Origin: Nitrospirota bacterium | Lineage (GTDB): Bacteria > Nitrospirota > Leptospirillia > Leptospirillales > Leptospirillaceae | Reading direction: 5' to 3' | DNA length: 64,000 bases | NCBI GenBank assembly: GCA_021785195.1 | Contig: JAJYGC010000002.1 | Coordinates: forward strand, 62,001-126,000 | Shown here: piece after piece, positions 27,620-35,340 of the stretch | Position numbering within the stretch: position 1 is the stretch's first letter | How the letters are laid out: each line of letters starts with the position of its first letter | Notes under the pieces: generated by a model | Seen by the model: the letters and a program-made list of their open reading frames with translations, nothing else | Databases searched by the model: none | What the model was told of the DNA's origin: nothing | Translations under genes and position numbers: made by a program

Positions 27620-28427
27620 AATCAGGGCGTTTGTGATCCGTCCTGGAACGGTCTATTTTGTGGGGGCCGGTCCGGGAGCTCCGGACCTCTTGACTGTTCG
27701 TGCCTCGAGAATCCTGGAGCGGGCCGGGAGGGTGGTCTATGCCGGGTCCCTTGTCCCTCTGGGAGCGATGTCTTCCATGGCTCCCTCGGCCAGATGGATC
27801 GATTCGGCCGGGATGACCCGGGAAGAGATTGTGGAGTCTCTCGCAGAGGGGATCCACAGGGGAGAGGTTGTTGTCCGCCTGGCTTCCGGGGATCCGGCCA
27901 TTTATGGGGCCATGGCAGAAATGACGACAGACCTGGACCGGCGGAGCATCCCCTGGGAGGTGGTTCCCGGAGTCAGTTCTGTTTTTGCCTGTGCCGCCGC
28001 CCTGGGTCGGGACCTCACCCTTCCGGAGATCAGCCAGACGATCATCCTGACCCGAACGGGGGGAAGGACACCGATGCCCCCGGGAGAGGAACTGGAGTCC
28101 CTGGCCCGCCATGGAGCCACATTGGTCATTTTCCTCTCCATCGACCGGATTGACGAACTTGTGGAGCGATTGACCTCAGTCCTTCCGGAAACCACTCCCG
28201 CTGCGGTTGTGGCTCGCGCTTCCTGGCCGGACGAGATTCTTGTCAGGGGTGACCTGTCGACCATTTCGGTGATGGTCAAGGCGGCCAGGATCCATCGTCA
28301 GGCGCTCATGATTGTCGGACGCGTCCTGGATCCGAAGCTCAGGGAGATGGCGAGGAGCAGGCTTTATGCCGCAGACTTCGGCCATGGGTTCCGGGATCCT
28401 TCCATTCCTCCGGAGGGTGGGATCTGA
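27594..28427 (+). CDS. cobM: Precorrin-4 / cobalt-precorrin-4 C11-methyltransferase
   Basis: 277 residues from the ATG at 27594; an ATG at 27603 is equally possible, and both start inside the end of the preceding gene. Family signs: TVYFVGAGPGAPDLLTVRASRIL, VYAGSLVP, VVRLASGDPAIYGAMAEM, EVVPGVSSVFACAAALGRDLTLPEISQTIILTR and the GATLVIFLS segment, all typical of CobM/CbiF. It adds the C11 methyl group using SAM. It ends the glyQ-to-cobM series and is followed by a probable terminator. Confidence 0.92.
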   Translation: MDLMTAETEIRAFVIRPGTVYFVGAGPGAPDLLTVRASRILERAGRVVYAGSLVPLGAMSSMAPSARWIDSAGMTREEIVESLAEGIHRGEVVVRLASGDPAIYGAMAEMTTDLDRRSIPWEVVPGVSSVFACAAALGRDLTLPEISQTIILTRTGGRTPMPPGEELESLARHGATLVIFLSIDRIDELVERLTSVLPETTPAAVVARASWPDEILVRGDLSTISVMVKAARIHRQALMIVGRVLDPKLREMARSRLYAADFGHGFRDPSIPPEGGI

Positions 28428-28435
28428 TACGGCCA

Positions 28436-28467
28436 CGATCAGGCGATCCGGGACTGATTGCTTTTTT
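28436..28467 (+). terminator. Probable Rho-independent terminator after cobM
   Basis: A 7-bp stem (CGATCAG at 28436-28442 with CTGATTG at 28454-28460, one G-U pair) with an 11-base loop, followed by C and six T. It lies nine bases after the cobM stop and before the convergent phosphoesterase gene. The stem is short, so this is a moderate call. Confidence 0.55.
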
Positions 28468-28497
28468 CACCCCGCCTTTCCCTTCGATCCCTCTCTC

Positions 28498-29805
28498 CTA
28501 GAAATGCCATAGCTCAGGGAATTTGTTTTTTGTTTGTGCGGGGTCCTGCAAATACAACGCTTCTCCGGCTTTCTGGAATGCCACCACATTCTGTGGAACG
28601 GAACCGACGAATCCTGGAGAGCCAGGGGGTGCCTGAATGTCGGCTCGGGGGGTTGTCCGGGTCAGTGCCTCGATCAAGTCCCCCGCTTTTCTCGAATCCA
28701 CCTCCGAAGAATATCCCCCCTTGTCCCCGAATTTTTGACCCAGCAGTTTGAGGATGGAGGTATGGTCCAGCGCGCCGCTATAAATCGTCCCCGGTTCTAC
28801 AAACGGTGAAATGATCAGTGCGGGTACGCGCACCCCGCTGCTTGTGAAAGCGGGATAGTTGGCCCCATTGGGAGGGTATGTGATCCACCCCTGGGGGGAA
28901 ACATGGTCGTAGATGCCTCCGTGTTCGTCGTAAGTCACGATCAGCAGTGTACTGGCCCATCGCTTTGGGTTGGAGATCATGGACAGGTAGGTTCTTTTCA
29001 AGAATTCCTGTCCACCGTCAATGGAGGTCGGAGGATGGTCATCGTCGGCTTTTCCCAGGTGAGGGGCATCGGTGTAAACAGGCTCGACAAAGATGACTTG
29101 GGGAAAGGTGTCCGGCGACTCGTCCTGAACATCCACAACCAAACGGGAAAAAGGGACAAATCGGTCCGATGAAAGGATTTCAGGAATCCAGCGTGGCATG
29201 AGGGAAAAAAAAGGCATCCCTTCATGGTAAACGCGCCAGCGGACCTGGCGCTCATTCAGCCAGTCGTACACCAGCTTTTGATCCGGCAACACAGTTTGGT
29301 TGGAGTCGGTCATGGAAATGCCGCTCATTGCCATCAGGCGATTGGGTTGGGTGCTTGATGGAAGGGGGGCAAACCAGTTATCACAAACGGTAAAGGATTG
29401 GGCAAGAAAGTGAGTGATCGGAACCTCTTCCTGTGCATAATACCCCATCACTGCCGGAAGGGGGGCCACTGCTGGATCCATGCTGATGGCCTGAACGACC
29501 GCATAGTTTCCGACAAAGCCATTCATGGGAAAAACCCCGTCCACGGGGGGGCCAAGCTGAAAGGAAATGTCATACCGCTCGTGCGGTGGATCGGCAGGAA
29601 ACTGCTTTTCCTTGAGGTGGTAGAGAGTATAGGTCTCTCCGTTGAAGGGATTTGAATGTTCGGAGAGCCAAGCCTGGCTTGCCTGGATTCCGTTCAGGGG
29701 ACAATTGTATGGGGGCAGGCTCAGATATCCCAGCATGTGGTCGAAGGATCGGTTCTCCATCATGAGGATCACGATTGTCTCGATCTGTTCCAGGGGTTCT
29801 GTCAT
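28498..29805 (-). CDS. Phospholipase C / acid phosphatase-like phosphoesterase family protein
   Basis: 435 residues from the ATG at 29805, chosen because GGGAGGAG lies eight bases before it; the open frame runs 30 codons further. Motifs of the phosphoesterase family (PF04185; PLC and AcpA): VILMMENRSFDHMLGYL with the metal-binding Glu-Asn, and LLIVTYDEHGGIYDHVSP with the Asp-Glu-His ligands, then RVPALIISPFVEPG and DHTSILKLL. Members cleave phosphodiesters or phosphomonoesters and are usually exported. No signal peptide is visible at this start or in the upstream extension. Transcribed alone. Confidence 0.87.
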   Translation of the reverse strand: MTEPLEQIETIVILMMENRSFDHMLGYLSLPPYNCPLNGIQASQAWLSEHSNPFNGETYTLYHLKEKQFPADPPHERYDISFQLGPPVDGVFPMNGFVGNYAVVQAISMDPAVAPLPAVMGYYAQEEVPITHFLAQSFTVCDNWFAPLPSSTQPNRLMAMSGISMTDSNQTVLPDQKLVYDWLNERQVRWRVYHEGMPFFSLMPRWIPEILSSDRFVPFSRLVVDVQDESPDTFPQVIFVEPVYTDAPHLGKADDDHPPTSIDGGQEFLKRTYLSMISNPKRWASTLLIVTYDEHGGIYDHVSPQGWITYPPNGANYPAFTSSGVRVPALIISPFVEPGTIYSGALDHTSILKLLGQKFGDKGGYSSEVDSRKAGDLIEALTRTTPRADIQAPPGSPGFVGSVPQNVVAFQKAGEALYLQDPAQTKNKFPELWHF

Positions 29806-30043
29806 TCCCCGCTCCTCCCATTGGCATTCAAAAGCGTCCTGATTGATTCCATCGGTTTTTTGCATGAAACCTTCCAAATGAATTATACCCCCCATTGCCC
29901 GGGACAGGTCGTTCCAGTGGATTGGGTCTTGAAAGGGATGACATGTTCGGGTTGCCTGTCGAACAGGGGTGGAGAGGGATTCATGGTGGAGAAGGGCAGA
30001 GAACCGATTGGAGAGGGCTTGTCGAGAGAGGGGACTGAAGAAG

Positions 30044-30095
30044 GATGGAAGGACTGTCCCGATTCCGGATGATTGGAGCGAACAGTCCTTCCATC
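30044..30095. repeat. Perfect 14-bp inverted repeat with 24-base loop
   Basis: GATGGAAGGACTGT at 30044-30057 is repeated in inverted form at 30082-30095. It lies 20 bases downstream of the leftward helical-protein gene, before the phosphoesterase gene. It could act as a transcript-end hairpin on the minus strand, but no clean T run follows (CTTCTTC only), so a pure Rho-independent terminator is doubtful. Confidence 0.8.
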
Positions 30096-30115
30096 GCTAT
30101 ATTGTTAAGGTCTTC

Positions 30116-30661
30116 TCAATTATTCTCTACGTGAAGGGTCCGTTCGGCGGATTTCAGGTCTTTCTGAAATTGTCCTGCCGCTTCTCCCAGGGATCGGGCA
30201 TAGACTTCAACCGCCGTCTTGAGGGCCTTTTCCCTTTTTGCATAGGCTCCGGAAATGGTCTTTGCATATCCCGCAACTGACTTTTTGATGAGCTGAGTTG
30301 CGTTCTGCTCCACTCCTCCCTCGCTCGCCGTCAGGCTGTCCCGGATCTGGTTGATCTTGATGGTGACCTTGGTGCTTGCGGCAGTGGCCTCCTGGACATA
30401 TTCCTGGTCTGCCTTATGCTTGGCATCAAGATAAAGTTTGCGCGCCTTGGCGGCAGCCATGTGGTATTTGGACAACGCCCTGGAAACCACCGAATCATAC
30501 CGGTTCGATTTCTCGATCAGTGTTTCTGAAGGGTCTCCTGCACCCCAGGCCGCCCGGGGAAGGATCGGATTTTGAAAAGATGGAAATATGGGTCCCGTTG
30601 CGAGCGATCCCGATGACATGATTGCCAGAATGAAAAGCCATTTTGCAAAACGAGAAGCCAT
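30116..30661 (-). CDS. Secreted helix-rich protein of unknown function
   Basis: 181 residues from the ATG at 30661, which has a strong AAGGAGG ribosome site; the open frame extends 64 codons upstream but that part looks non-coding. The N-terminus is a signal peptide (Arg, Lys, then LFILAIMSSGSLATG) with probable cleavage near AAWGA at about 43-45. The mature part is almost all helix with regular Ala, Lys, Gln and Glu spacing, probably a long coiled coil, with no cysteines. I do not recognise the family. A periplasmic or surface chaperone-like or structural role is possible but not supported. Confidence 0.75.
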   Translation of the reverse strand: MASRFAKWLFILAIMSSGSLATGPIFPSFQNPILPRAAWGAGDPSETLIEKSNRYDSVVSRALSKYHMAAAKARKLYLDAKHKADQEYVQEATAASTKVTIKINQIRDSLTASEGGVEQNATQLIKKSVAGYAKTISGAYAKREKALKTAVEVYARSLGEAAGQFQKDLKSAERTLHVENN

Positions 30662-30907
30662 TTTTTCCTCCTTTGACACCATTGGTCCCACTGTCACACC
30701 CCTTGAAGATTCTTCAAAGGGCCCCAGCTTCCGGGGATCCTGCGGATCCGGCCCATTTGCCGGACAGTGTGCTTGGCCAGACCCGCCCGAACCCTTCGGT
30801 ATCTTATGCCGCTTACGTTTTCCTGATGGGTTGATTGTATCATAACCCCTCAATTTCGGTTAAACCTTCCAGAATATGCCCGAAAGGATTGCCCCCCTGA
30901 CTTGGAA

Positions 30908-31573
30908 TCAGGAATAGGCAAACTCTTCCGGCAACACCGGTTCAAGATTGAGCGTCCTGAAAAGCTCTTCTGTTCTCTGATGGACGGTCTCCCACATTTC
31001 CTGGCGGGAAAGTCCCAGAATTTCCCAGTGGTCTTCAAAGTCCACAGGGAGACAGTGTTCAGCCCAGCGATAGAGTTGGGCAAGGTTCCCCGAAAGTCTT
31101 CGCGCGAGTTCCGGTCGTTCGCTGGGGGGGGTCTTTTCGACAATCTCTGCGAGTTCCCGCAGACCAAACGAAGTCTGGCGCTTTTCGTCCCGAATGGGGA
31201 TTTCAAGCGATGCTCTGGTGCCTTCATCAGCATGAGCAGACACTTTTTCCACCAGGGCGATCCCGATTCCTTCGATTCCGATTTGGAGACAGGAAAGAAA
31301 ATCGAACCACTCCAACTTGGAAAATGCATCGAGAAGCGCTTTTCGATGATGGGGTTGAATGGGAGAATGAAAAGGCATTCCCAGCTGATTCAGCCATTTT
31401 TCCTGGATCCGGAAGTGGATGCGTTCTTCTTCGACCTGATGGGCCAGTTCCATTTTGGCTTCGAGGGAAGGGGCTTTCGAAATGCGATCTGCACAGAGTT
31501 CAAGAGCGAGAAGATCGATGTCTGTGTATACCGTGAGCAATGTACCGATGGCGTTCCTGTAAAGAGGGTCCAT
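30908..31573 (-). CDS. Ferritin-like protein with altered second diiron motif
   Basis: 221 residues from the ATG at 31573, preceded by AAGGAGT. The pattern is that of a four-helix ferritin-like protein: a Glu in helix 1 (ALELC), the first ExxH as EERIH ending at His53, a further Glu near 101 in helix 3 (IEGIGIALVEK), and RDEKRQTSFG in helix 4. In most diiron relatives the last motif reads ExxH; here Gln133 stands where His is expected. Either metal binding is altered or the protein is a non-classical member. It lies 24 bases after the B12-radical SAM gene, on the same strand. Confidence 0.75.
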   Translation of the reverse strand: MDPLYRNAIGTLLTVYTDIDLLALELCADRISKAPSLEAKMELAHQVEEERIHFRIQEKWLNQLGMPFHSPIQPHHRKALLDAFSKLEWFDFLSCLQIGIEGIGIALVEKVSAHADEGTRASLEIPIRDEKRQTSFGLRELAEIVEKTPPSERPELARRLSGNLAQLYRWAEHCLPVDFEDHWEILGLSRQEMWETVHQRTEELFRTLNLEPVLPEEFAYS

Positions 31574-31597
31574 GGAATACTCCTTGTGCAAGCAGGG

Positions 31598-33031
31598 TTA
31601 ACGATCCCGGTAAATGCGATCCTTGAATGGCGCATACCGGAGGAGGTGCCAAAGCGGCCGTCTGTAGCCCGCCAGGCGGATGATGCGCTGGGTCAGGGGT
31701 TTCAGGGGGGTGACAAGACCTGGAAGGATCCAGTTCCCCCGGGGTTCGGCGAAGGAGAGCAACATGTGCATCAGAATGGGTTCAAGGGCCGGTTCGAGAT
31801 AGAAAACGGGATTGAGGTATTGTGATCGATGGGTGATGAGTCCCATCCCCTCAGCCATTTTGGCAAGTGGTGTGTCCGGGTAGATCCGAAGACCCGTCAT
31901 TGCGACGACAGCCGTAGGATGGCTTTCTTCGATTACCCTGCAAGTTTCCTGAACGGACTCCGGAGTCTCGCCAGGCCCTCCGAAGATCAGGGTGTGACAA
32001 AGGGCGAGTCCCAGCGAACGGCACCAATCCCCGACTGATTTCAGGTGGGATACGGAGAAACTTTTTCCCAACCCGGCCAAGACACCATTCTCCCCTGAGT
32101 CTGTTCCGAGTTCGATTCCATCGCACCCTGCCTGTTTCATTTTTTTGAGAAGGGGCAAAGTCATTCCTGCCGGGGTGGCATAACAGGACCAGTGGACGCG
32201 CAGGTTTTTTCGGATCAGTGCTTCGCATACTTCATCTGCATGGTCTGGCGGGGTGTTGAATATACTGTCGACAATGAAAAACGAATGGACTCCGAATGTG
32301 GAGACCATCATTTCCATTTCGTCGGCCACCTCGCCGGGAGGACGAAGACGAAAGGAAGAGCCTTCAAGAAGGGGATAGGTGCAGTATTTGCACCGGAAGG
32401 CGCACCCCCTTTTGGTTTGTATGCTGGCCATCCCTCCGATGCGCACATATCGTTTCAATCCCAAAAGGTCATGGGCCGGTGGATTCTTCCCTGCCAAGGC
32501 ATAGGGGGGATTCATCGATGGGGCGGGAGGGACTACGACCGGTGAGGTTCCCAGAGAGGGCCGATACACGATTCCGGGTATGCAGGCAACGGACTTATTG
32601 AATTCCAATGCGTCGAGAAGCATCGGGAAACTCTCTTCTCCCTCTCCTGAAATTCCAAAATCAGCACCCAGTTCATCAAGGAGCAGATCAGGCATCAGGG
32701 AAAAGGCTGAACCCCCGACGATAAGGGGAGGTTTCTCAGGGGAGAGGATGGCTCTGAGGTCCTGAACAAGCGTCTGATAAGAAGGAAGGTAGTTTTTGGT
32801 GAGGGGATAGGCCGCGTTATCCAGATTCCGGAGGGAAAGGGCGACCACATCAGGAGGATGATGCCGAATCTCCCGAAGAAGGACATCCCTCGGTCGGGAC
32901 TGCCCCAGCAGATCAATCACCCGTACATTGTGCCCGGCACGCCTGGCGCTTTCGGCCACATAGGCCGCGCCCAACGGGAAAACAGGATCCGGAAAGACTT
33001 CCCGGTTTGCGGAGATCAAGAGGAGATGCAC
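31598..33031 (-). CDS. B12-binding-domain radical SAM enzyme of unknown substrate
   Basis: 477 residues from a GTG at 33031 with AAGGAG seven bases before it. The N-terminal domain resembles a cobalamin-binding Rossmann fold (FPLGAAYVAESARRAGHNVRVIDLL, PLIVGGSAFSLMPD), without a visible DxHxxG His. The radical SAM core has Cys motif KRGCAFRCKYCTYP (CxxxCxxC), then FFIVDSIFNTPPDHADEVC, and GIELGTDSGENGVLAGLGKSFS, as in BchE-like enzymes. The C-terminal 80 residues are basic and hydrophobic. Substrate unknown. It is followed at once by the ferritin-like gene, so the pair may act on one compound. The chromosome also encodes corrin synthesis genes. Confidence 0.87.
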   Translation of the reverse strand: MHLLLISANREVFPDPVFPLGAAYVAESARRAGHNVRVIDLLGQSRPRDVLLREIRHHPPDVVALSLRNLDNAAYPLTKNYLPSYQTLVQDLRAILSPEKPPLIVGGSAFSLMPDLLLDELGADFGISGEGEESFPMLLDALEFNKSVACIPGIVYRPSLGTSPVVVPPAPSMNPPYALAGKNPPAHDLLGLKRYVRIGGMASIQTKRGCAFRCKYCTYPLLEGSSFRLRPPGEVADEMEMMVSTFGVHSFFIVDSIFNTPPDHADEVCEALIRKNLRVHWSCYATPAGMTLPLLKKMKQAGCDGIELGTDSGENGVLAGLGKSFSVSHLKSVGDWCRSLGLALCHTLIFGGPGETPESVQETCRVIEESHPTAVVAMTGLRIYPDTPLAKMAEGMGLITHRSQYLNPVFYLEPALEPILMHMLLSFAEPRGNWILPGLVTPLKPLTQRIIRLAGYRRPLWHLLRYAPFKDRIYRDR

Positions 33032-33258
33032 CTTGTGTCTCCTTCCGCTAGATGAATGTGTTTCCAAAACTGGACTTGCCCAAGCCTAGGCCGTTTGGTG
33101 CAATATTGCAAGTTCTGGAACAATTTGTGCCATTAGCGGGTCATTTCTCTTTTCGGTTGTCCCTTGTCACCAACTCTCTGGTCATCGAAAAGATGTCACG
33201 GACCGTTCTCCCGCCAATCGCTGATCCGCATTATTCTTGGTCCTGCGATGGGGAGTGC

Positions 33259-33597
33259 CTAAAAAATCAGGAACCAGGAAAAAATCAGGCTCATCAGCGA
33301 GACAAGAAAGGATGAAACCAATGCACTGATGAAAGAGTCCACGGTGAATCCGGGCACAAACCAGGTGACGGACCAGAACAACAAGGCATTGAGGACAAAG
33401 GTAAACAGGCCAAGCGTGAGAATGTTGATCGGAAGGGTCAGCAGAAATAGGATTGGACGAATGAGGGCGTTGATCAACCCCAGCACGATGGCCACCAGAA
33501 TTGCGGTTCCGAATCCCTTGATGTGGACACCTTTGATGATGTGGGCCACTGCATAAACAATCAGGGCATTCAGGAACATTCTCAGGATGAGGCTCAC
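33259..33597 (-). CDS. Small PF04020-like (phage holin IV-type) membrane protein
   Basis: 112 residues from a GTG at 33597 with AAGGA before it; the longer open frame lacks support. Four membrane segments fill the protein: residues 4-18 (MFLNALIVYAVAHII), 28-50 (FGTAILVAIVLGLINALIRPIL), 52-80 (LLTLPINILTLGLFTFVLNALLFW) and 90-112. The conserved NALIRPILFLLTLPINILTLGLF stretch marks the family, which is widespread in bacterial chromosomes and not itself a sign of phage. Function unknown. No phage genes are nearby. Confidence 0.88.
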   Translation of the reverse strand: MSLILRMFLNALIVYAVAHIIKGVHIKGFGTAILVAIVLGLINALIRPILFLLTLPINILTLGLFTFVLNALLFWSVTWFVPGFTVDSFISALVSSFLVSLMSLIFSWFLIF

Positions 33598-33793
33598 GCG
33601 TGTCCTTTCTGGAAAGGGTTCTCCCCGGAATTGTTCGGGCCTGTTGAAAAAGCCAGAGGTCGGCCTAATCCGATTATACCCGGATTGCTGTTCCAAGTTT
33701 CAAGAAGCCTTTTCCCCGGGATACGGAAAATACAGGGTGTTTCGGGGGGGGCAAAGATGATTTTCCTGGTTCCCCCCCGACCGGATTCTTTTG

Positions 33794-35209
33794 TTATCGC
33801 TCCGGTTCGTCCGGGGGTGGCCCTTCGGGGGCTTCCCGGTCCGGCTCGGGTGTCATGAGGGAGCGAGGTGTGGTGTCAATCGGGGAGGGGCTTGGGATTT
33901 CGCTGTCGGCAGTGGACTGCAGGTCCCTGAACTTTCTGGCCGAAACCAGGACCCTGGTTTCAAGCGTTCCTGTGGCCTGATTGTAAAAGGAAACAGCTTT
34001 TCCGAGACTTTTTCCGATGTTTTCCCAGTGTTGGGTAAAGGTTGAGATCCTCTTGTGCAGATCCCGTCCGAGGTTGCTGATCTCCCGGGCGTTCTGGGCG
34101 ATGGCTTCCTGTTGCCACCCGTAGGCCACTGCCCTAAGGAGCGCAATCAGGGTGGTCGGAGTGGCGGGGATGACCCGCTCCGTGACTCCAAATTCGATCA
34201 GTGAGGGGTCTTCCTGGAGGGCGGCGCTGTAGAACATCTCTCCGGGCAGGAAGAGAATGACAAACTCCGGGGAGGGATGGAACTGTTCCCAGTAGGATTT
34301 TCGACCGAGTTCAGCAATATGGGATCGGACATGGCGCGCATGATCTGTCAGCCGGAGTTTCCGAAGGGCTTCGTCTTCGGTTTCCGAGGCTTCCAGATAG
34401 GCTGAGAGGGGGGCCTTGGCATCCACGACGATCCGTTTGTTCCCCGGAAGCCGGATCACAAGATCCGGCCGGATCCTGGCTTCATCGTCATTTTTGCTCA
34501 CCTGTTCATAGAAGTCGCAGTGATCCTGCATGCCGGCCATTTCAACGACCCGCCGAAGCTGGATTTCTCCCCACCGTCCCCGCACTGAAGACTGTCGCAG
34601 GGCCTTCATCAGTCCGGCGGTTTCATTGTGAAGACGGGGAAGATGATTTTCAACCAGGCTGCGGACCTGTTCCGAAAGCGATGCATAGGCCGACTTCCGC
34701 TCCACTTCGATTTCCTGGAGGCGGCTGTCAACCCGGGTCAGTGATTCCTTGAGGGGTTTGACCAGCTCGTCAAATTTTTGTTGGCGGAGATCCAGATCCC
34801 CTTTTGCCAGGGTCTGAAAGGCCCCGAGGTTCTGCTGGGCCAGTTCCAGGAAGGTTCTGTTGTTCTGTTGGAGCGCGTCGGCGGAAAGGGACTGGAAGGC
34901 AATCGAAAGCTGTTTTCTGGTTTCATCCAGGAGAACAAGCTTTTCCTGGGTCATGCGACGCTCTTCCTCGATGCGCGCTTCCAGGGCCGCGCGGAGGGCG
35001 ATGGACTCTTCAAGCCGCGCGGCCAGTCGTGACTTGTCCGTCTCAAGGTCGTTGCGACGCTGTTCGAGCTGAGCCGAAATGTTTTTCTGGACGGCCAGTT
35101 CTTCCCTCAGGGAGGATATCTGATTGCGTCCCCGAAGCATCATCCAGAACCCTGCCAGAAAAACCCCTGCAAGCAGTCCGGACATGCCCCAGACAAGAGC
35201 GTGCGTCAT
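33794..35209 (-). CDS. rmuC: DNA recombination protein RmuC homologue
   Basis: 471 residues. One N-terminal membrane segment (VWGMSGLLAGVFLAGFWMM) is followed by a long coiled coil (about 30-190) and the RmuC nuclease-like domain: RGRWGEIQLRRVVEMAGM, CDFYEQV, RPDLVIRLPGNKRIVVDAKAPLSAYLEA, with FVILFLPGEMFYSAAL after it. In E. coli RmuC limits inversions at short repeats. The C-terminal tail is rich in Pro, Ser and Glu. Located between ilvD and the small membrane protein gene; no operon link is evident. Confidence 0.93.
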   Translation of the reverse strand: MTHALVWGMSGLLAGVFLAGFWMMLRGRNQISSLREELAVQKNISAQLEQRRNDLETDKSRLAARLEESIALRAALEARIEEERRMTQEKLVLLDETRKQLSIAFQSLSADALQQNNRTFLELAQQNLGAFQTLAKGDLDLRQQKFDELVKPLKESLTRVDSRLQEIEVERKSAYASLSEQVRSLVENHLPRLHNETAGLMKALRQSSVRGRWGEIQLRRVVEMAGMQDHCDFYEQVSKNDDEARIRPDLVIRLPGNKRIVVDAKAPLSAYLEASETEDEALRKLRLTDHARHVRSHIAELGRKSYWEQFHPSPEFVILFLPGEMFYSAALQEDPSLIEFGVTERVIPATPTTLIALLRAVAYGWQQEAIAQNAREISNLGRDLHKRISTFTQHWENIGKSLGKAVSFYNQATGTLETRVLVSARKFRDLQSTADSEIPSPSPIDTTPRSLMTPEPDREAPEGPPPDEPER

Positions 35210-35340
35210 GGCTGGGGGCTCTCTGGTGAGGGGGAATTTCCGGTCATGGGTCCTCTTTGGAATGGGGGCAGGTTCACCCGAAACCCCGGCGGGGCCCCCC
35301 CTCCCTTTTGGAAAATGGTCGGGTCAATGTGGAAAAATCG

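Noticed and set aside
27243-28112. 289-codon leftward open frame
   Set aside because: Opposite the membrane protein gene and cobM; low-complexity composition rich in Gly, Arg and Pro.
33259-33597. Sign of a prophage from the holin-IV-like protein
   Set aside because: The family is common in bacterial chromosomes and no other phage gene is nearby.
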